Shown here piece by piece: positions 19,516 through 28,350 of a stretch of 64,000 nt of DNA. How positions within the stretch are numbered: position 1 is the stretch's first letter; every line of letters begins with the position of its first letter. The notes beneath the pieces are model-generated. The model ran no database searches. It saw only the letters and a program-made list of their open reading frames with translations, and had not been told where the DNA came from. A program made the position numbers and the translations under genes. Source of the stretch: Allobosea sp039673065 (lineage in GTDB: Bacteria; Pseudomonadota; Alphaproteobacteria; Rhizobiales; Beijerinckiaceae); assembly GCF_039673065.1 (NCBI RefSeq), contig NZ_JBDJKW010000014.1:36825-100824 (forward strand). Direction: 5' to 3'.

Positions 19516-20907
19516 ATGAGCGATCCCGCCGATCTCAGCGCCGTCGAACTGCTCGCGGCCTACCGGGCGCGCAGCCTCTCACCCGTCGAGGTGACCGAGG
19601 CTGTGATCGCCCGGATCGCGACCTGGGAGCCGCAGCTCTGCGCGCTCTATGCCTATGACCCGGCCGAGGCGCGGGCGGCGGCGCTAGCCAGCGAAGCGCG
19701 CTGGCGGGCCGGCGAGGCGCTGCCGCTCGACGGCGTGCCCTGCACGATCAAGGAGAACATCGCCACGAAGGGCACGCCCGTGCCGCTCGGCACCGCGGCG
19801 ACCGAGCTGACGCCAGCCAAGGCCGACGCGCCGCCGGCGCAGCGCCTGCGCGAGGCCGGCTGCGTCATCCTCGCCAAGACGACGATGCCCGATTACGGCA
19901 TGCTGTCCTCCGGCCTGTCGAGCATCCATGCGCTGGCGCGCAACCCGTTCGACCTCGCGCTGAATCCGGGCGGCTCCTCCGCCGGGGCGGCGGCGGCCGG
20001 CGCCGCCGGCTACGGGCCGTTCCATGTCGGCACCGATATCGGCGGCTCGATCCGCCTGCCGGCCGGCTGGTGCGGGCTGGTCGGCCTGAAGCCGAGCTTC
20101 GGGCGGGTGCCGATCGACCCGACCTATTACGGCCGCGCCGCCGGGCCGATGACGCGCAGCGTCGCCGACGCCGCGCTGATGATGCGCGAACTGTCGAAGC
20201 CCGATGCGCGCGACCCGACGAGCCTGCCGCCGCAGGAGATCGCCTGGGAGGCGCTCGATCTCGGTCCGCACGGCCTGCGCATCGGCCTGCAGCGCGAGGC
20301 CGGCATCGGCCTGCCGGTCGATCCGGAGGTCGACGCGGCGATCGTCGAAGCTGCCGCGCGCTTCGCCGCGGCCGGGGCCGAGATCATGCCGATGGCGCCC
20401 TTCCTGACCCGCGAGATGCTGGACGGTCTCGACGATTTCTGGCGCCAGCGGGCCTGGGCCGATATCGGCGCGCTGCCGCCGGAGCGGCGCGCGAAAATCC
20501 TGCCCTATATCCTCGCCTGGGCCGAGGGCGGGCGCGATCTCGACGGGGCCCGCGTCTATCGCGGCATGAGCCAGATGATGGCGATGCGCCATGCGGCCGT
20601 CGCCGCCTGCGCGCCCTTCGACTACGTGCTCTCTCCGGTCTCGCCGGTGCCGGCCTTCCCGGCCGCGATGGCCTCGCCGATCGACGATCCGGCCCGCCCC
20701 TTCGAGCACATCGCCTTCACCGTCTCGGCCAATATGTCGGACCAGCCGGCGATCTCAGTCCATGCCGGCATGACCGCCTCGGGCCTGCCGATCGGCCTGC
20801 AGATCACCGGGCGGCGCTTCGACGATCTCGGCGTGCTGCGCATGGCGCAGGCCTGGGAGAGCCTGCGCGGCGCATCGGTGCCGTTCCCGCCGCCGCCGGC
20901 GGCCTGA
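19516..20907 (+). CDS. Amidase (amidase-signature family)
   Basis: This 463-residue amidase-signature hydrolase has a complete Ser-cisSer-Lys triad. The Lys is in VPCTIKENIATKG, and the Ser pair is in NPGGSSAGAAAAGAAGYG and GTDIGGSIRLPAGWCG. It hydrolyses a carboxamide, and the specific substrate is unknown. Association with a family-5 binding protein and permeases suggests intracellular cleavage of the imported compound. No signal peptide is present. A strict GatA role is unlikely because no gatB or gatC is nearby. Confidence 0.9.
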   Translation: MSDPADLSAVELLAAYRARSLSPVEVTEAVIARIATWEPQLCALYAYDPAEARAAALASEARWRAGEALPLDGVPCTIKENIATKGTPVPLGTAATELTPAKADAPPAQRLREAGCVILAKTTMPDYGMLSSGLSSIHALARNPFDLALNPGGSSAGAAAAGAAGYGPFHVGTDIGGSIRLPAGWCGLVGLKPSFGRVPIDPTYYGRAAGPMTRSVADAALMMRELSKPDARDPTSLPPQEIAWEALDLGPHGLRIGLQREAGIGLPVDPEVDAAIVEAAARFAAAGAEIMPMAPFLTREMLDGLDDFWRQRAWADIGALPPERRAKILPYILAWAEGGRDLDGARVYRGMSQMMAMRHAAVAACAPFDYVLSPVSPVPAFPAAMASPIDDPARPFEHIAFTVSANMSDQPAISVHAGMTASGLPIGLQITGRRFDDLGVLRMAQAWESLRGASVPFPPPPAA

Positions 20908-20926
20908 GCCGAGGAAGGATGAGGCC

Positions 20927-21727
20927 ATGGACCTGAAACTCGCCGGCAAGCGCGCCATCGTCACCGGCGGCAGCAAGGGCATCGGACGGGCGATAGCCCG
21001 GCAGCTGGCGGCGGAGGGCGTCGATCTCGTCGTCGCGGCCCGTACCGCCGGCGCGGTCGCGGCGACCGCGGCCGAGCTGGCCAGCGAGAGCGGGCGCAGG
21101 ATCGTCGGGCTCACCGTCGACACCCGCGACGAGGCCTCGGTGAAGGCGCTGGTCGCCGGCACGGTGGCGGCGCTAGGCGGGGTCGACATCCTGGTCAACG
21201 CCGCCGCCCAGCCCGCCAGCCGGGCGAAGCCGCCGAAGCTCTCCGAGATCACCGACGCGCTGTTCTACGACGATGTCGACGTCAAGGTGATGGGCTATCT
21301 GCGCATGGCGCGCGAGGTCGCGCCGCTGATGGCGGCGCAGGGCTGGGGCCGCATCGTCAACATCAGCGGGCTGAACGCCCGCATGGCGGGCTCGACCATC
21401 GGCTCGATCCGCAATGTCGCGGTGGCGGCGATGACCCGGAACCTCGCCGACGAGCTCGGGCCGAGCGGGATCAACGTCACGGTGGTCCATCCCGGCATCA
21501 CCCGCACCGAGCGCACGCCGGAGCTGCTGGTGCGCCGCGCCGAGGCGGCCGGCGTCGCGCCGGCCGACATCGAGCGGCGCATGGGGGAGGGCATCTCGAT
21601 CGGCCGGCTGGTCGATGCGGCCGAGGTCGCAGACGTCGTCGCCTTCCTGGCCTCTCCACGCTCGGTGGCGATCAGCGGCGACGCCATCGCCTGCGGCGGC
21701 GGCACGCGCGGCGTCATCCACTACTGA
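20927..21727 (+). CDS. SDR family protein lacking the canonical YxxxK
   Basis: The 266-residue Rossmann protein has an intact nucleotide-binding motif TGGSKGIGRAI and the structural VNAAA variant of NNAG. The Ser lies in IVNISGLNARMAG. At the usual Tyr-x-x-x-Lys position the sequence is STIGSIRNVAVAAMTRNLA, with Gly and Asn instead of Tyr and Lys. Classical hydride-transfer catalysis is therefore doubtful. Some divergent SDR proteins share this. It follows the amidase by 19 nt in the same operon, and its end overlaps xerC convergently by 7 nt. Confidence 0.85.
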   Translation: MDLKLAGKRAIVTGGSKGIGRAIARQLAAEGVDLVVAARTAGAVAATAAELASESGRRIVGLTVDTRDEASVKALVAGTVAALGGVDILVNAAAQPASRAKPPKLSEITDALFYDDVDVKVMGYLRMAREVAPLMAAQGWGRIVNISGLNARMAGSTIGSIRNVAVAAMTRNLADELGPSGINVTVVHPGITRTERTPELLVRRAEAAGVAPADIERRMGEGISIGRLVDAAEVADVVAFLASPRSVAISGDAIACGGGTRGVIHY

Positions 21728-22674
21728 GGCGCATCGGGCCGGCGGGCCGCTCCCGCCGCGCGGGGATGGGCGGCGTCATAGGCCGCCAGCAGCCGCGCCG
21801 AATCGATGCGGGTGTAGATCTGCGTCGTCGAGAGCGAGGCGTGGCCGAGCAGTTCCTGGATGGCGCGCAGATCGCCGCCGCGGCCGAGCAGATGCGTCGC
21901 GAAGGAATGGCGCAGCGCATGCGGCGTGGCGCTGGCCGGCAGGCCGAGCGCGCCGCGCAGTCCCTCGACGGCGAGCTGGATGATGCGCGGCGAGAGCGCG
22001 CCTCCACGCACGCCGACGAAGAGCGGCCCTTCCGGCGCCAGCCGCCAGGGGCATTGCGCCAGATAGGCGTCGATCGCCGCGACCACCACCGGCAGCACCG
22101 GCACCATGCGGGTCTTGCCGCCCTTGCCGAGCACGGTCAGCGCCTCGCCGGGCCCGGCCGGCGCCTGCGAGCGCCGGAGCCCGAGCGCCTCGGAGATGCG
22201 CAGCCCGCTGCCGTAGAGCAAGGAGAGCACGGCTGCGTCGCGGGCCAGCACCCAGTCGGGTCGGTCCTCGCCGGCGCGGCTGTCGGCGCGGGTCACGGCG
22301 GTGGCGGCGCCGGCGTCGAGCGGGCGCGGCAGGCCCCTGCCGAGGCGCGGCCCCCGCGTCGCGGCGAAGGCGGCGGCGCTGAGCGCCCCGCTGCGCTCGC
22401 CGAAGCGGGCGAACGAGCGCAGCGCCGCGAGCTGGCGCATCAGCGTGCGGTTGCCGGCGCCGTCGCGGCGGCGGCTGCCGAGGAAAGCGCGCAGATCGGC
22501 GGGCTTGAGGGCGCGCAGCGCCGCCAGCGTCGGCTCCGCGTCGAGATGCCCGCGCAGGAAGCCGGTGAACTGGCCGAGATCGCGGGCATAGGCCTCGAGC
22601 GTCTTCGGCGAGAGCCGGCGCTCATGGCGCAGATGGCCGAGCCAGTCCTGTTTCAGCGCCTCGAAATCGGTCAC
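21721..22674 (-). CDS. xerC: Tyrosine recombinase XerC
   Basis: XerC resolves chromosome dimers at dif with XerD. The 317-residue protein has the N-terminal SAM-like core-binding domain (HLRHERRLSPKTLEAYARDL) and the catalytic domain. Its R-H-R-Y residues appear in LYGSGLRISEALGLR, HALRHSFATHLL, LLGHASLSTTQIYT and the following Tyr. Length is typical for XerC. Nothing nearby suggests a phage or integron integrase. It converges with the SDR gene, overlapping by 7 nt. Confidence 0.93.
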   Translation of the reverse strand: MTDFEALKQDWLGHLRHERRLSPKTLEAYARDLGQFTGFLRGHLDAEPTLAALRALKPADLRAFLGSRRRDGAGNRTLMRQLAALRSFARFGERSGALSAAAFAATRGPRLGRGLPRPLDAGAATAVTRADSRAGEDRPDWVLARDAAVLSLLYGSGLRISEALGLRRSQAPAGPGEALTVLGKGGKTRMVPVLPVVVAAIDAYLAQCPWRLAPEGPLFVGVRGGALSPRIIQLAVEGLRGALGLPASATPHALRHSFATHLLGRGGDLRAIQELLGHASLSTTQIYTRIDSARLLAAYDAAHPRAAGAARRPDAPQ

Positions 22675-22836
22675 GGCCTCGGGGCCTCGCCTTGCGGTTG
22701 CGGGTGCGATTGCGGGGACGATTGTGGGCGCGAGCGCTTAACAAGGGCTCTTCGCCGGCGGCCCGGCGCCATGTGCCGTGATGCGTACCGCGCCGCGGCC
22801 GCGCCTGCTAGGACTGGGGGAAACGTCCCGTCGGAG

Positions 22837-23922
22837 ATGCCCGCCTTGCCAGCCGCCTCGCCTGCCAGCGCCAGCCCGGACCTCGTCTTTCCCTTTCCCG
22901 AGCCGCCGGCAGCGGGCGAGGTCGTCACCGTGGCGCCGGGCGTGCTCTGGGCCCGCGTCGCGCTGCCCTTCCGGCTCGACCACGTCAACATCTACCTGCT
23001 GGAGGACGAAGACGGCTATGCCGTGATCGATACCGGCATCGGCGACGAGGCGACCCGGCAGGCCTGGCTGGCGCTGACCGCCGGTCCGCTCGCCGGGCGC
23101 CGGCTGACCCGGCTGTTCGTGACGCATCACCATCCCGACCATATCGGGCTGGCCGGCTGGCTGCAGGAGCGCTTCGACCTGCCGCTTGCGACCAGCCAGA
23201 CCAGCTATCTCAGCTGCCTGACCATCTCGCAGAGCCCGGGCTCGCTCGAGGCGCCGGTCTATCGCGACTTCTATCTGCGCCACGGGCTGGCGCGCGAGAT
23301 CACCGATCTCGTCGCGACGCTCGGCCATGGCTATCTGCGCATGGTGACGCCGCTGCCGCCGACCTTCACCCGCGTCGTGGAGGGCGACGTGCTGCGCATC
23401 GGCGGGCGCGCGGTGCATGTGCTCTCGGGCGACGGCCACGCGCCCGAGCAATTGATGTTCCACTGCCCCGAGGCCGGGATCTTTCTCGCGGCCGACCAGG
23501 TGCTGGCGAAGATCACGCCGAATATCAGCGTCTGGGCGGTGGAGCCGCAGGGCGATCCGCTCGGGCTCTATCTGCGCTCGCTGCGGGCGCTGCCGCGGCA
23601 GATTCCCGACGACACGCTGGTGCTGCCCGGTCACCAGCTGCCCTTCCGCGGGCTGGCGGCGCGCTGCGGGCAGCTCGTGGCGCATCATGCCGAGCGCTGC
23701 CGGCTGATCGCCGGGGCGGTGGCGCGGCGGCCCTGTTCGGTCGCCGAGCTGGTGCCGGTGATGTTCACCCGCCCGCTCGATCCGCACCAGCTCAGCTTCG
23801 CCTTCAGCGAGGTCTTCGCGCATGTGAACGCGATGCTGGCGCTGGGCGAGCTGGCCTGGGCCGAGCCGGAGGGCGGGGTGATGAAGGTCGGCCCCGGCCC
23901 GCTGGCGCGGGCCGAAGCCTGA
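22837..23922 (+). CDS. MBL-fold metallo-hydrolase
   Basis: The 361-residue protein carries the metallo-beta-lactamase metal motif THHHPDHIGLAGW, preceded by YAVIDTGIGDEATRQ. Later ligands appear in SGDGHAPEQLMFHC (His), AADQVL (Asp) and LVLPGHQLPF (His). The C-terminal winged-helix-like part (VAELVPVMFTR) is typical of the LACTB2/glyoxalase II-like branch. The likely role is thioester or phosphodiester hydrolysis in the cytosol, with the substrate unknown. The start at 22837 begins MPALPAASPA. A longer in-frame extension upstream runs antisense through xerC and is rejected. Confidence 0.9.
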   Translation: MPALPAASPASASPDLVFPFPEPPAAGEVVTVAPGVLWARVALPFRLDHVNIYLLEDEDGYAVIDTGIGDEATRQAWLALTAGPLAGRRLTRLFVTHHHPDHIGLAGWLQERFDLPLATSQTSYLSCLTISQSPGSLEAPVYRDFYLRHGLAREITDLVATLGHGYLRMVTPLPPTFTRVVEGDVLRIGGRAVHVLSGDGHAPEQLMFHCPEAGIFLAADQVLAKITPNISVWAVEPQGDPLGLYLRSLRALPRQIPDDTLVLPGHQLPFRGLAARCGQLVAHHAERCRLIAGAVARRPCSVAELVPVMFTRPLDPHQLSFAFSEVFAHVNAMLALGELAWAEPEGGVMKVGPGPLARAEA

Positions 23923-23929
23923 GTGCCGC

Positions 23930-24337
23930 TCAGCTGGCCTGCGGCGGCGGCTCGACCGTGGTGACGGTCAGCGTGTGCGTCTTGCCGTCGCGCGCCGTCC
24001 AGGCGATCGACTGGCCGGCGGCGAGCCCGATCAGGGCGGTGCCGATCGGCGTCAGGATCGAGATGCGGCCCTGCTCGATGTCGGCCTCGCCCGGATAGAC
24101 CAGCTGCACCCGGCGCGCCGCGGCGTTGTCGGAGGCGAAGGTGACGAAGGAGCCCATGCGCACCACGTCGGCCGGCACCTGCTTGGCGGCGACGATGCGG
24201 GCGCGGTCCATCTCGGCCAACAATTCGTCCGCGACCTCGGGGATGCGCTCCTGGGCGGCGGTGGCGAGGCTGCTCAGCCGCTCGTGATCGAGTTCGCTGA
24301 CGACGATCTTGGGCTTGCGCGGGGGCTTCTGGGTCAT
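23930..24337 (-). CDS. rnk: Nucleoside diphosphate kinase regulator (Rnk-like, GreA/GreB C-terminal fold)
   Basis: The 135-residue protein has a short coiled N-terminus (IVVSELDHERLSSLATAAQE) and a GreA/GreB C-terminal domain (VVRMGSFVTFASDNAAARRV, ISILTPIGTALIGLAAGQSI). Rnk-like proteins bind RNA polymerase near the secondary channel but lack the long GreA coiled coil. It converges with the MBL-fold gene 7 nt away. A strong hairpin lies just upstream in its leader (24361-24396). Confidence 0.87.
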   Translation of the reverse strand: MTQKPPRKPKIVVSELDHERLSSLATAAQERIPEVADELLAEMDRARIVAAKQVPADVVRMGSFVTFASDNAAARRVQLVYPGEADIEQGRISILTPIGTALIGLAAGQSIAWTARDGKTHTLTVTTVEPPPQAS

Positions 24338-24726
24338 TGCCTTGGTCTTGTCCTGGGAATGAGACGACCGGCCCGTGCCTGGGCCGGCATCGTCTCGATG
24401 AGGGTGCTCGAAATGAGGGAACTTGCGCCTGTCGGCGTCTCGCCTGCCCGGACGGCAGAGAGGACGGCACCCCGCAACTCGGGGCGCATGGCCGGAGTCC
24501 GGGGCTAGAATTCCGCGATCGGTGCGATCCGGAACACGAGGTGGCGCTTCGTCGTCATGCGCCTAGACTTGGGTCGTCCCGCGCGACTGTCAAGCCGACA
24601 GTAAGGCTACCCCCACCGGAAGAGCCGACGCCACGCGCATGGCGACGCTGGGTCAGCTTCGTCGCCGATTGATCCGCAGCCGGGCTGCGCCTATGCTTAA
24701 CGGACGATTAACGTGGACCGGTCCCG
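24338..24726. other. Intergenic region with leader hairpin, no gene supported
   Basis: This 389-bp gap separates divergent rnk and the pentapeptide-repeat gene. Nearest to rnk is an inverted repeat. GAGACGA plus CCGGCCC at 24361-24374 pairs with GGGCCGG and TCGTCTC at 24381-24396, giving 14 bp with a 2-nt bulge. It lies about 24 nt before the rnk start on its transcribed strand. The rest shows no coding signal or known RNA. Confidence 0.5.
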
Positions 24727-25653
24727 ATGGCCGACCTGTTCGGGCTGGTGCCGAACTTTCGCTCGCAACTCCTCGCCATCAACCCGTGGGCGCGGCTGCA
24801 CGGCCCGGCTTTCGCCGCGGCGATCGACGGCTCGCGCGACGGCGCGGTCGTGGCGCTGCTGGCGGCCCGGCGCGCCGCGACCCTGGTGCGGCTCCATGCC
24901 GGGGCCGGGCTGTGGAACCACTGGGCCGACCAGATGGCGCGGCTGCGCCTCGGGCTCGATCCGGCGGCCCTCAGGCTCTGGCGGCTGATCGCCGAGACCG
25001 ACCTCGCCGACGAGTCCTTCGACGACGCCTTCGACGTGACGCATTACCGCTTCCCCGGCCCGGCGCGCTTCGCCGGTGCGGCCTTCGCCGGGGATGCCTG
25101 GTTCTCGCGGGCCCGCTTCGAGGACACGGCGGATTTCCGCGACGCGGTCTTCGCCGGCGACGCGGTGTTCGAGGGCACGCGCTTTTCGGCCGCGGCCGAT
25201 TTCGGCGCGGCGCGATTCGGCCGGGCGGCGGAGTTCCGCGAGATCGTCTGCGGCGGCGTCGCCGGCTTCGTCGAGACCGAGTTCGGGCGCGACGCCTGGT
25301 TCCGCCGCTCGCGCTTCGAGCAGGCGCTGGTGTTCCGCGGCGCGCGCTTCGCGGCGGAGGCGGGCTTCGGCGACATCGCCTGCACCGGCCCGGCCGATTT
25401 CGCCGAGGTCGCCTTCGACGACAATGCCGGCTTCGACGGCGCGGTGTTCGACGGCGCCGTGACCTTCTCGCAGGCACGCTTCGGCCGCACGGCCTGGTTC
25501 AACGGCGCCGCCTTCCGCGGCGATGCCGAGTTCGCCCGCACCCGCTTCCTCGGCCGGCGCTGCTTCGACGGCATCGACGTGGCGCTGCCGCGCCATCCGG
25601 TCGCGGCGCAGATCGAGCAGCTGCGGCGCGACCATCTGCGCGTCGCCGGCTGA
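24727..25653 (+). CDS. Pentapeptide repeat-containing protein
   Basis: The 308-residue protein has an N-terminal helical region of about 95 residues. Roughly 35 tandem five-residue units follow, centred on Phe with Ala/Asp/Gly neighbours (for example ARFAGAAFAGDAWFSRARFE and FEQALVFRGARFAAEAGFG). These should form a right-handed quadrilateral beta-helix. Such proteins can mimic DNA and protect gyrase (Qnr, MfpA) or act as scaffolds. A Qnr-like role is only possible here. No membrane segment is seen. It is followed by a gene of unknown function on the same strand. Confidence 0.85.
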   Translation: MADLFGLVPNFRSQLLAINPWARLHGPAFAAAIDGSRDGAVVALLAARRAATLVRLHAGAGLWNHWADQMARLRLGLDPAALRLWRLIAETDLADESFDDAFDVTHYRFPGPARFAGAAFAGDAWFSRARFEDTADFRDAVFAGDAVFEGTRFSAAADFGAARFGRAAEFREIVCGGVAGFVETEFGRDAWFRRSRFEQALVFRGARFAAEAGFGDIACTGPADFAEVAFDDNAGFDGAVFDGAVTFSQARFGRTAWFNGAAFRGDAEFARTRFLGRRCFDGIDVALPRHPVAAQIEQLRRDHLRVAG

Positions 25654-25701
25654 CGCGGGAACCGGGTGGCGGGCGCCGGCGCCCGGCCCCATCCTGCCGG
25701 C

Positions 25702-26397
25702 ATGACCCTGCCCAACCGCGTCGCCCCCGATGGCAGCCTGCGCGCCGATCCGGCGCGAGGGCTGCTTTTCGGCAATCGCGGCGGCCGCTTCCACGCTGCC
25801 GGCCCGGCGCGCGCCGAGACGCCGCGGCGCATCCAGGCGTCGCGGCACTGGCTGTGCTGCCGGCTCGACGGGCCCTGGCCGCGCCGCGAGGTCTGGGGCA
25901 CGGGCTATACCGAGCTGTTCTTCTGCGACGAGGTGACGGCGCTGGCCGCCGGGCACCGGCCCTGCATGGCGTGCCGGCGGGCCGATGCCCTGGCCTATCG
26001 CACCGCGCTTGCCGCGGCCGAGGGGGAGGGGAAGCCGGCTCCCGTCGTCGCGCTCGACGCCAGGCTCGACCGCGAGCGCCGCGACGGGCGAGCCAAGCGC
26101 CTGCACGCGGCCAGCGCCGAGGACCTGCCGGACGGCGCGATGATCGCCGCGGCCGATGGCGGCTTTCTCGCCATCGCCGGCGCGCAGGCGCTTCTCTGGT
26201 CGCCGGCCGGCTATCGGACCGCCCTGGCGCGCCCGCGCGGCAGCGTGGCGCTGCTGACCCCGCCGGCCAGCGTCGCCGCCTTGAAAGCCGGCTATCGACC
26301 GCTCTGGCATCCGAGCGCCACGGGGCTTCTCCTGTTGGGGAACCCGAGTTCGCCGATGCGCGTTGTCCCGTCACGATCAACCGAGAACGGGGACTGA
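25702..26397 (+). CDS. Conserved protein of unknown function with HRPCxxCR motif
   Basis: The 231-residue protein begins MTLPNRVAPDGSLRADPARG. It has a central segment GYTELFFCDEVTALAAGHRP followed by CMACRRADAL. The His-x-x-Cys-x-x-Cys looks like a metal site and somewhat recalls Ada-type knuckles. I have seen similar uncharacterised proteins in rhizobia but know no function. The chosen ATG at 25702 gives the conserved N-terminus. It ends 3 nt before a tiny membrane-peptide gene. Confidence 0.7.
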   Translation: MTLPNRVAPDGSLRADPARGLLFGNRGGRFHAAGPARAETPRRIQASRHWLCCRLDGPWPRREVWGTGYTELFFCDEVTALAAGHRPCMACRRADALAYRTALAAAEGEGKPAPVVALDARLDRERRDGRAKRLHAASAEDLPDGAMIAAADGGFLAIAGAQALLWSPAGYRTALARPRGSVALLTPPASVAALKAGYRPLWHPSATGLLLLGNPSSPMRVVPSRSTENGD

Positions 26398-26400
26398 CAA

Positions 26401-26475
26401 ATGCGCTCGATCGCTTTGTGGCTGCTTGGTGTGCCGATTCCGATCATCATCCTGCTGTGGTTCTTCATGCGCTGA
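26401..26475 (+). CDS. 24-residue hydrophobic membrane peptide
   Basis: The short ORF encodes MRSIALWLLGVPIPIIILLW followed by FFMR. It is a single transmembrane helix with the Gly-x-Pro-Ile-Pro-Ile-Ile-Ile core found in a conserved class of tiny proteobacterial proteins whose function is unknown. It begins 3 nt after the preceding gene's stop and has a GGGGA ribosome-binding site about 8 nt upstream of the ATG. The conserved hydrophobic pattern and spacing make it very likely translated. A hairpin follows at 26501. Confidence 0.7.
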   Translation: MRSIALWLLGVPIPIIILLWFFMR

Positions 26476-26500
26476 CAGCGCACGGCAGGAGCATGCCGAG

Positions 26501-26524
26501 ATGGCCGGGGTCGTCCCCGGCCAT
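26501..26524. terminator. Perfect 10-bp stem-loop after the 24-residue gene
   Basis: ATGGCCGGGG at 26501-26510 pairs with CCCCGGCCAT at 26515-26524 around a 4-nt loop. It lies 26 nt after the small peptide gene and 50 nt before the ABC ATPase gene. No U-tract follows. The sequence resembles other GGCCGGGG-type intergenic palindromes in the window (near 41970), so it could be a terminator or a repeat copy. Confidence 0.5.
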
Positions 26525-26573
26525 TGACGTTTGTGGGGCTCCCCGCCCGCGACGATTGGGCTATAGCGAGGCC

Positions 26574-27508
<935 letters not shown>

Positions 27509-27512
<4 letters not shown>

Positions 27513-28285
27513 GCACCTCCGCGATCAATCACCGCGCCATCGCCGCGATCTACCGCTTCGAGATGGCGCGGATGAAGCGCACGCCGATGCAGAGCATCCT
27601 TTCGCCGGTGATCTCGACCTCGCTGTACTTCGTCGTCTTCGGCGCGGCGATCGGCTCGCGCATGCAGGCGATCGACGGCGTGCCCTACGGCGCCTTCATC
27701 GTGCCCGGGCTGATCATGCTCTCGCTGCTGACGCAGAGCATCGCCAACGCCTCCTTCGCGATCTACTTTCCCAAGTTCACCGGCACGATCTTCGAGCTGC
27801 TTTCGGCGCCGGTGGCGTGGTGGGAGGCGGTGTTCGGCTATGTTGCGGCGGCCGCCACCAAATCGGTGCTGCTCGGCCTGATCATCCTGGCGACGGCCTA
27901 TCTCTTCGTGCCGCTGCAGATCCAGCATCCGTTCTGGATGCTGCTCTTCCTGGTGCTGACCGCCACGACCTTCAGCCTGTTCGGCTTCATCATCGGCATC
28001 TGGGCCGACGGGTTCGAGAAGCTGCAGGTGGTGCCGCTTCTCATCGTCACGCCGCTGACCTTCCTCGGCGGCTCGTTCTATTCGATCGACATGCTGCCGC
28101 CCTTCTGGCGGACGCTGACCCTGTTCAACCCGGTGGTCTACCTGATCAGCGGCTTCCGCTGGAGCTTCTTCGGTAGCGCCGATGTCGGCATCGCGGTCAG
28201 CCTGACGATGACGCTGGTCTTCCTCGCCGCCTGCATCGCGGCGACCGGCTGGATCTTCCGCACCGGCTACCGGCTGAAGGCCTGA
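27509..28285 (+). CDS. ABC-2 type exporter permease
   Basis: The 258-residue integral membrane protein has six predicted helices. It begins MSTSAINHRAIAAIYRFEMA, and MKRTPMQSILSPVISTSLYF marks the first helix. The ABC-2 signature near the C-terminus includes GGSFYSIDMLPPFWRTLTLF followed by NPVVYLISGFRW. It partners the ATPase just upstream. YadGH-like pairs export unidentified lipids, sugars or drugs. A bidirectional hairpin follows 12 nt downstream. Confidence 0.93.
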
Positions 28286-28297
28286 CCAGTCGCGAAA

Positions 28298-28321
28298 AGG
28301 GCCGCCCTTCCGGGCGGCCCT
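28298..28321. terminator. Terminator hairpin between convergent genes
   Basis: AGGGCCGCCC at 28298-28307 pairs perfectly with GGGCGGCCCT at 28312-28321 around TTCC. Read on the minus strand it is followed by a short T-run (CCCTTTTCGC). It therefore best serves as the intrinsic terminator of the exported methyltransferase gene, and it also stands 3' of the ABC permease. Confidence 0.7.
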
Positions 28322-28350
28322 CGCAAGCCGATGTCCGGCCTTGCGTCGGC

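Noticed and set aside
21721..22674. Phage or integron integrase at the tyrosine recombinase gene
   Set aside because: Length and motifs are those of housekeeping XerC, and no att site, excisionase or cargo is nearby.
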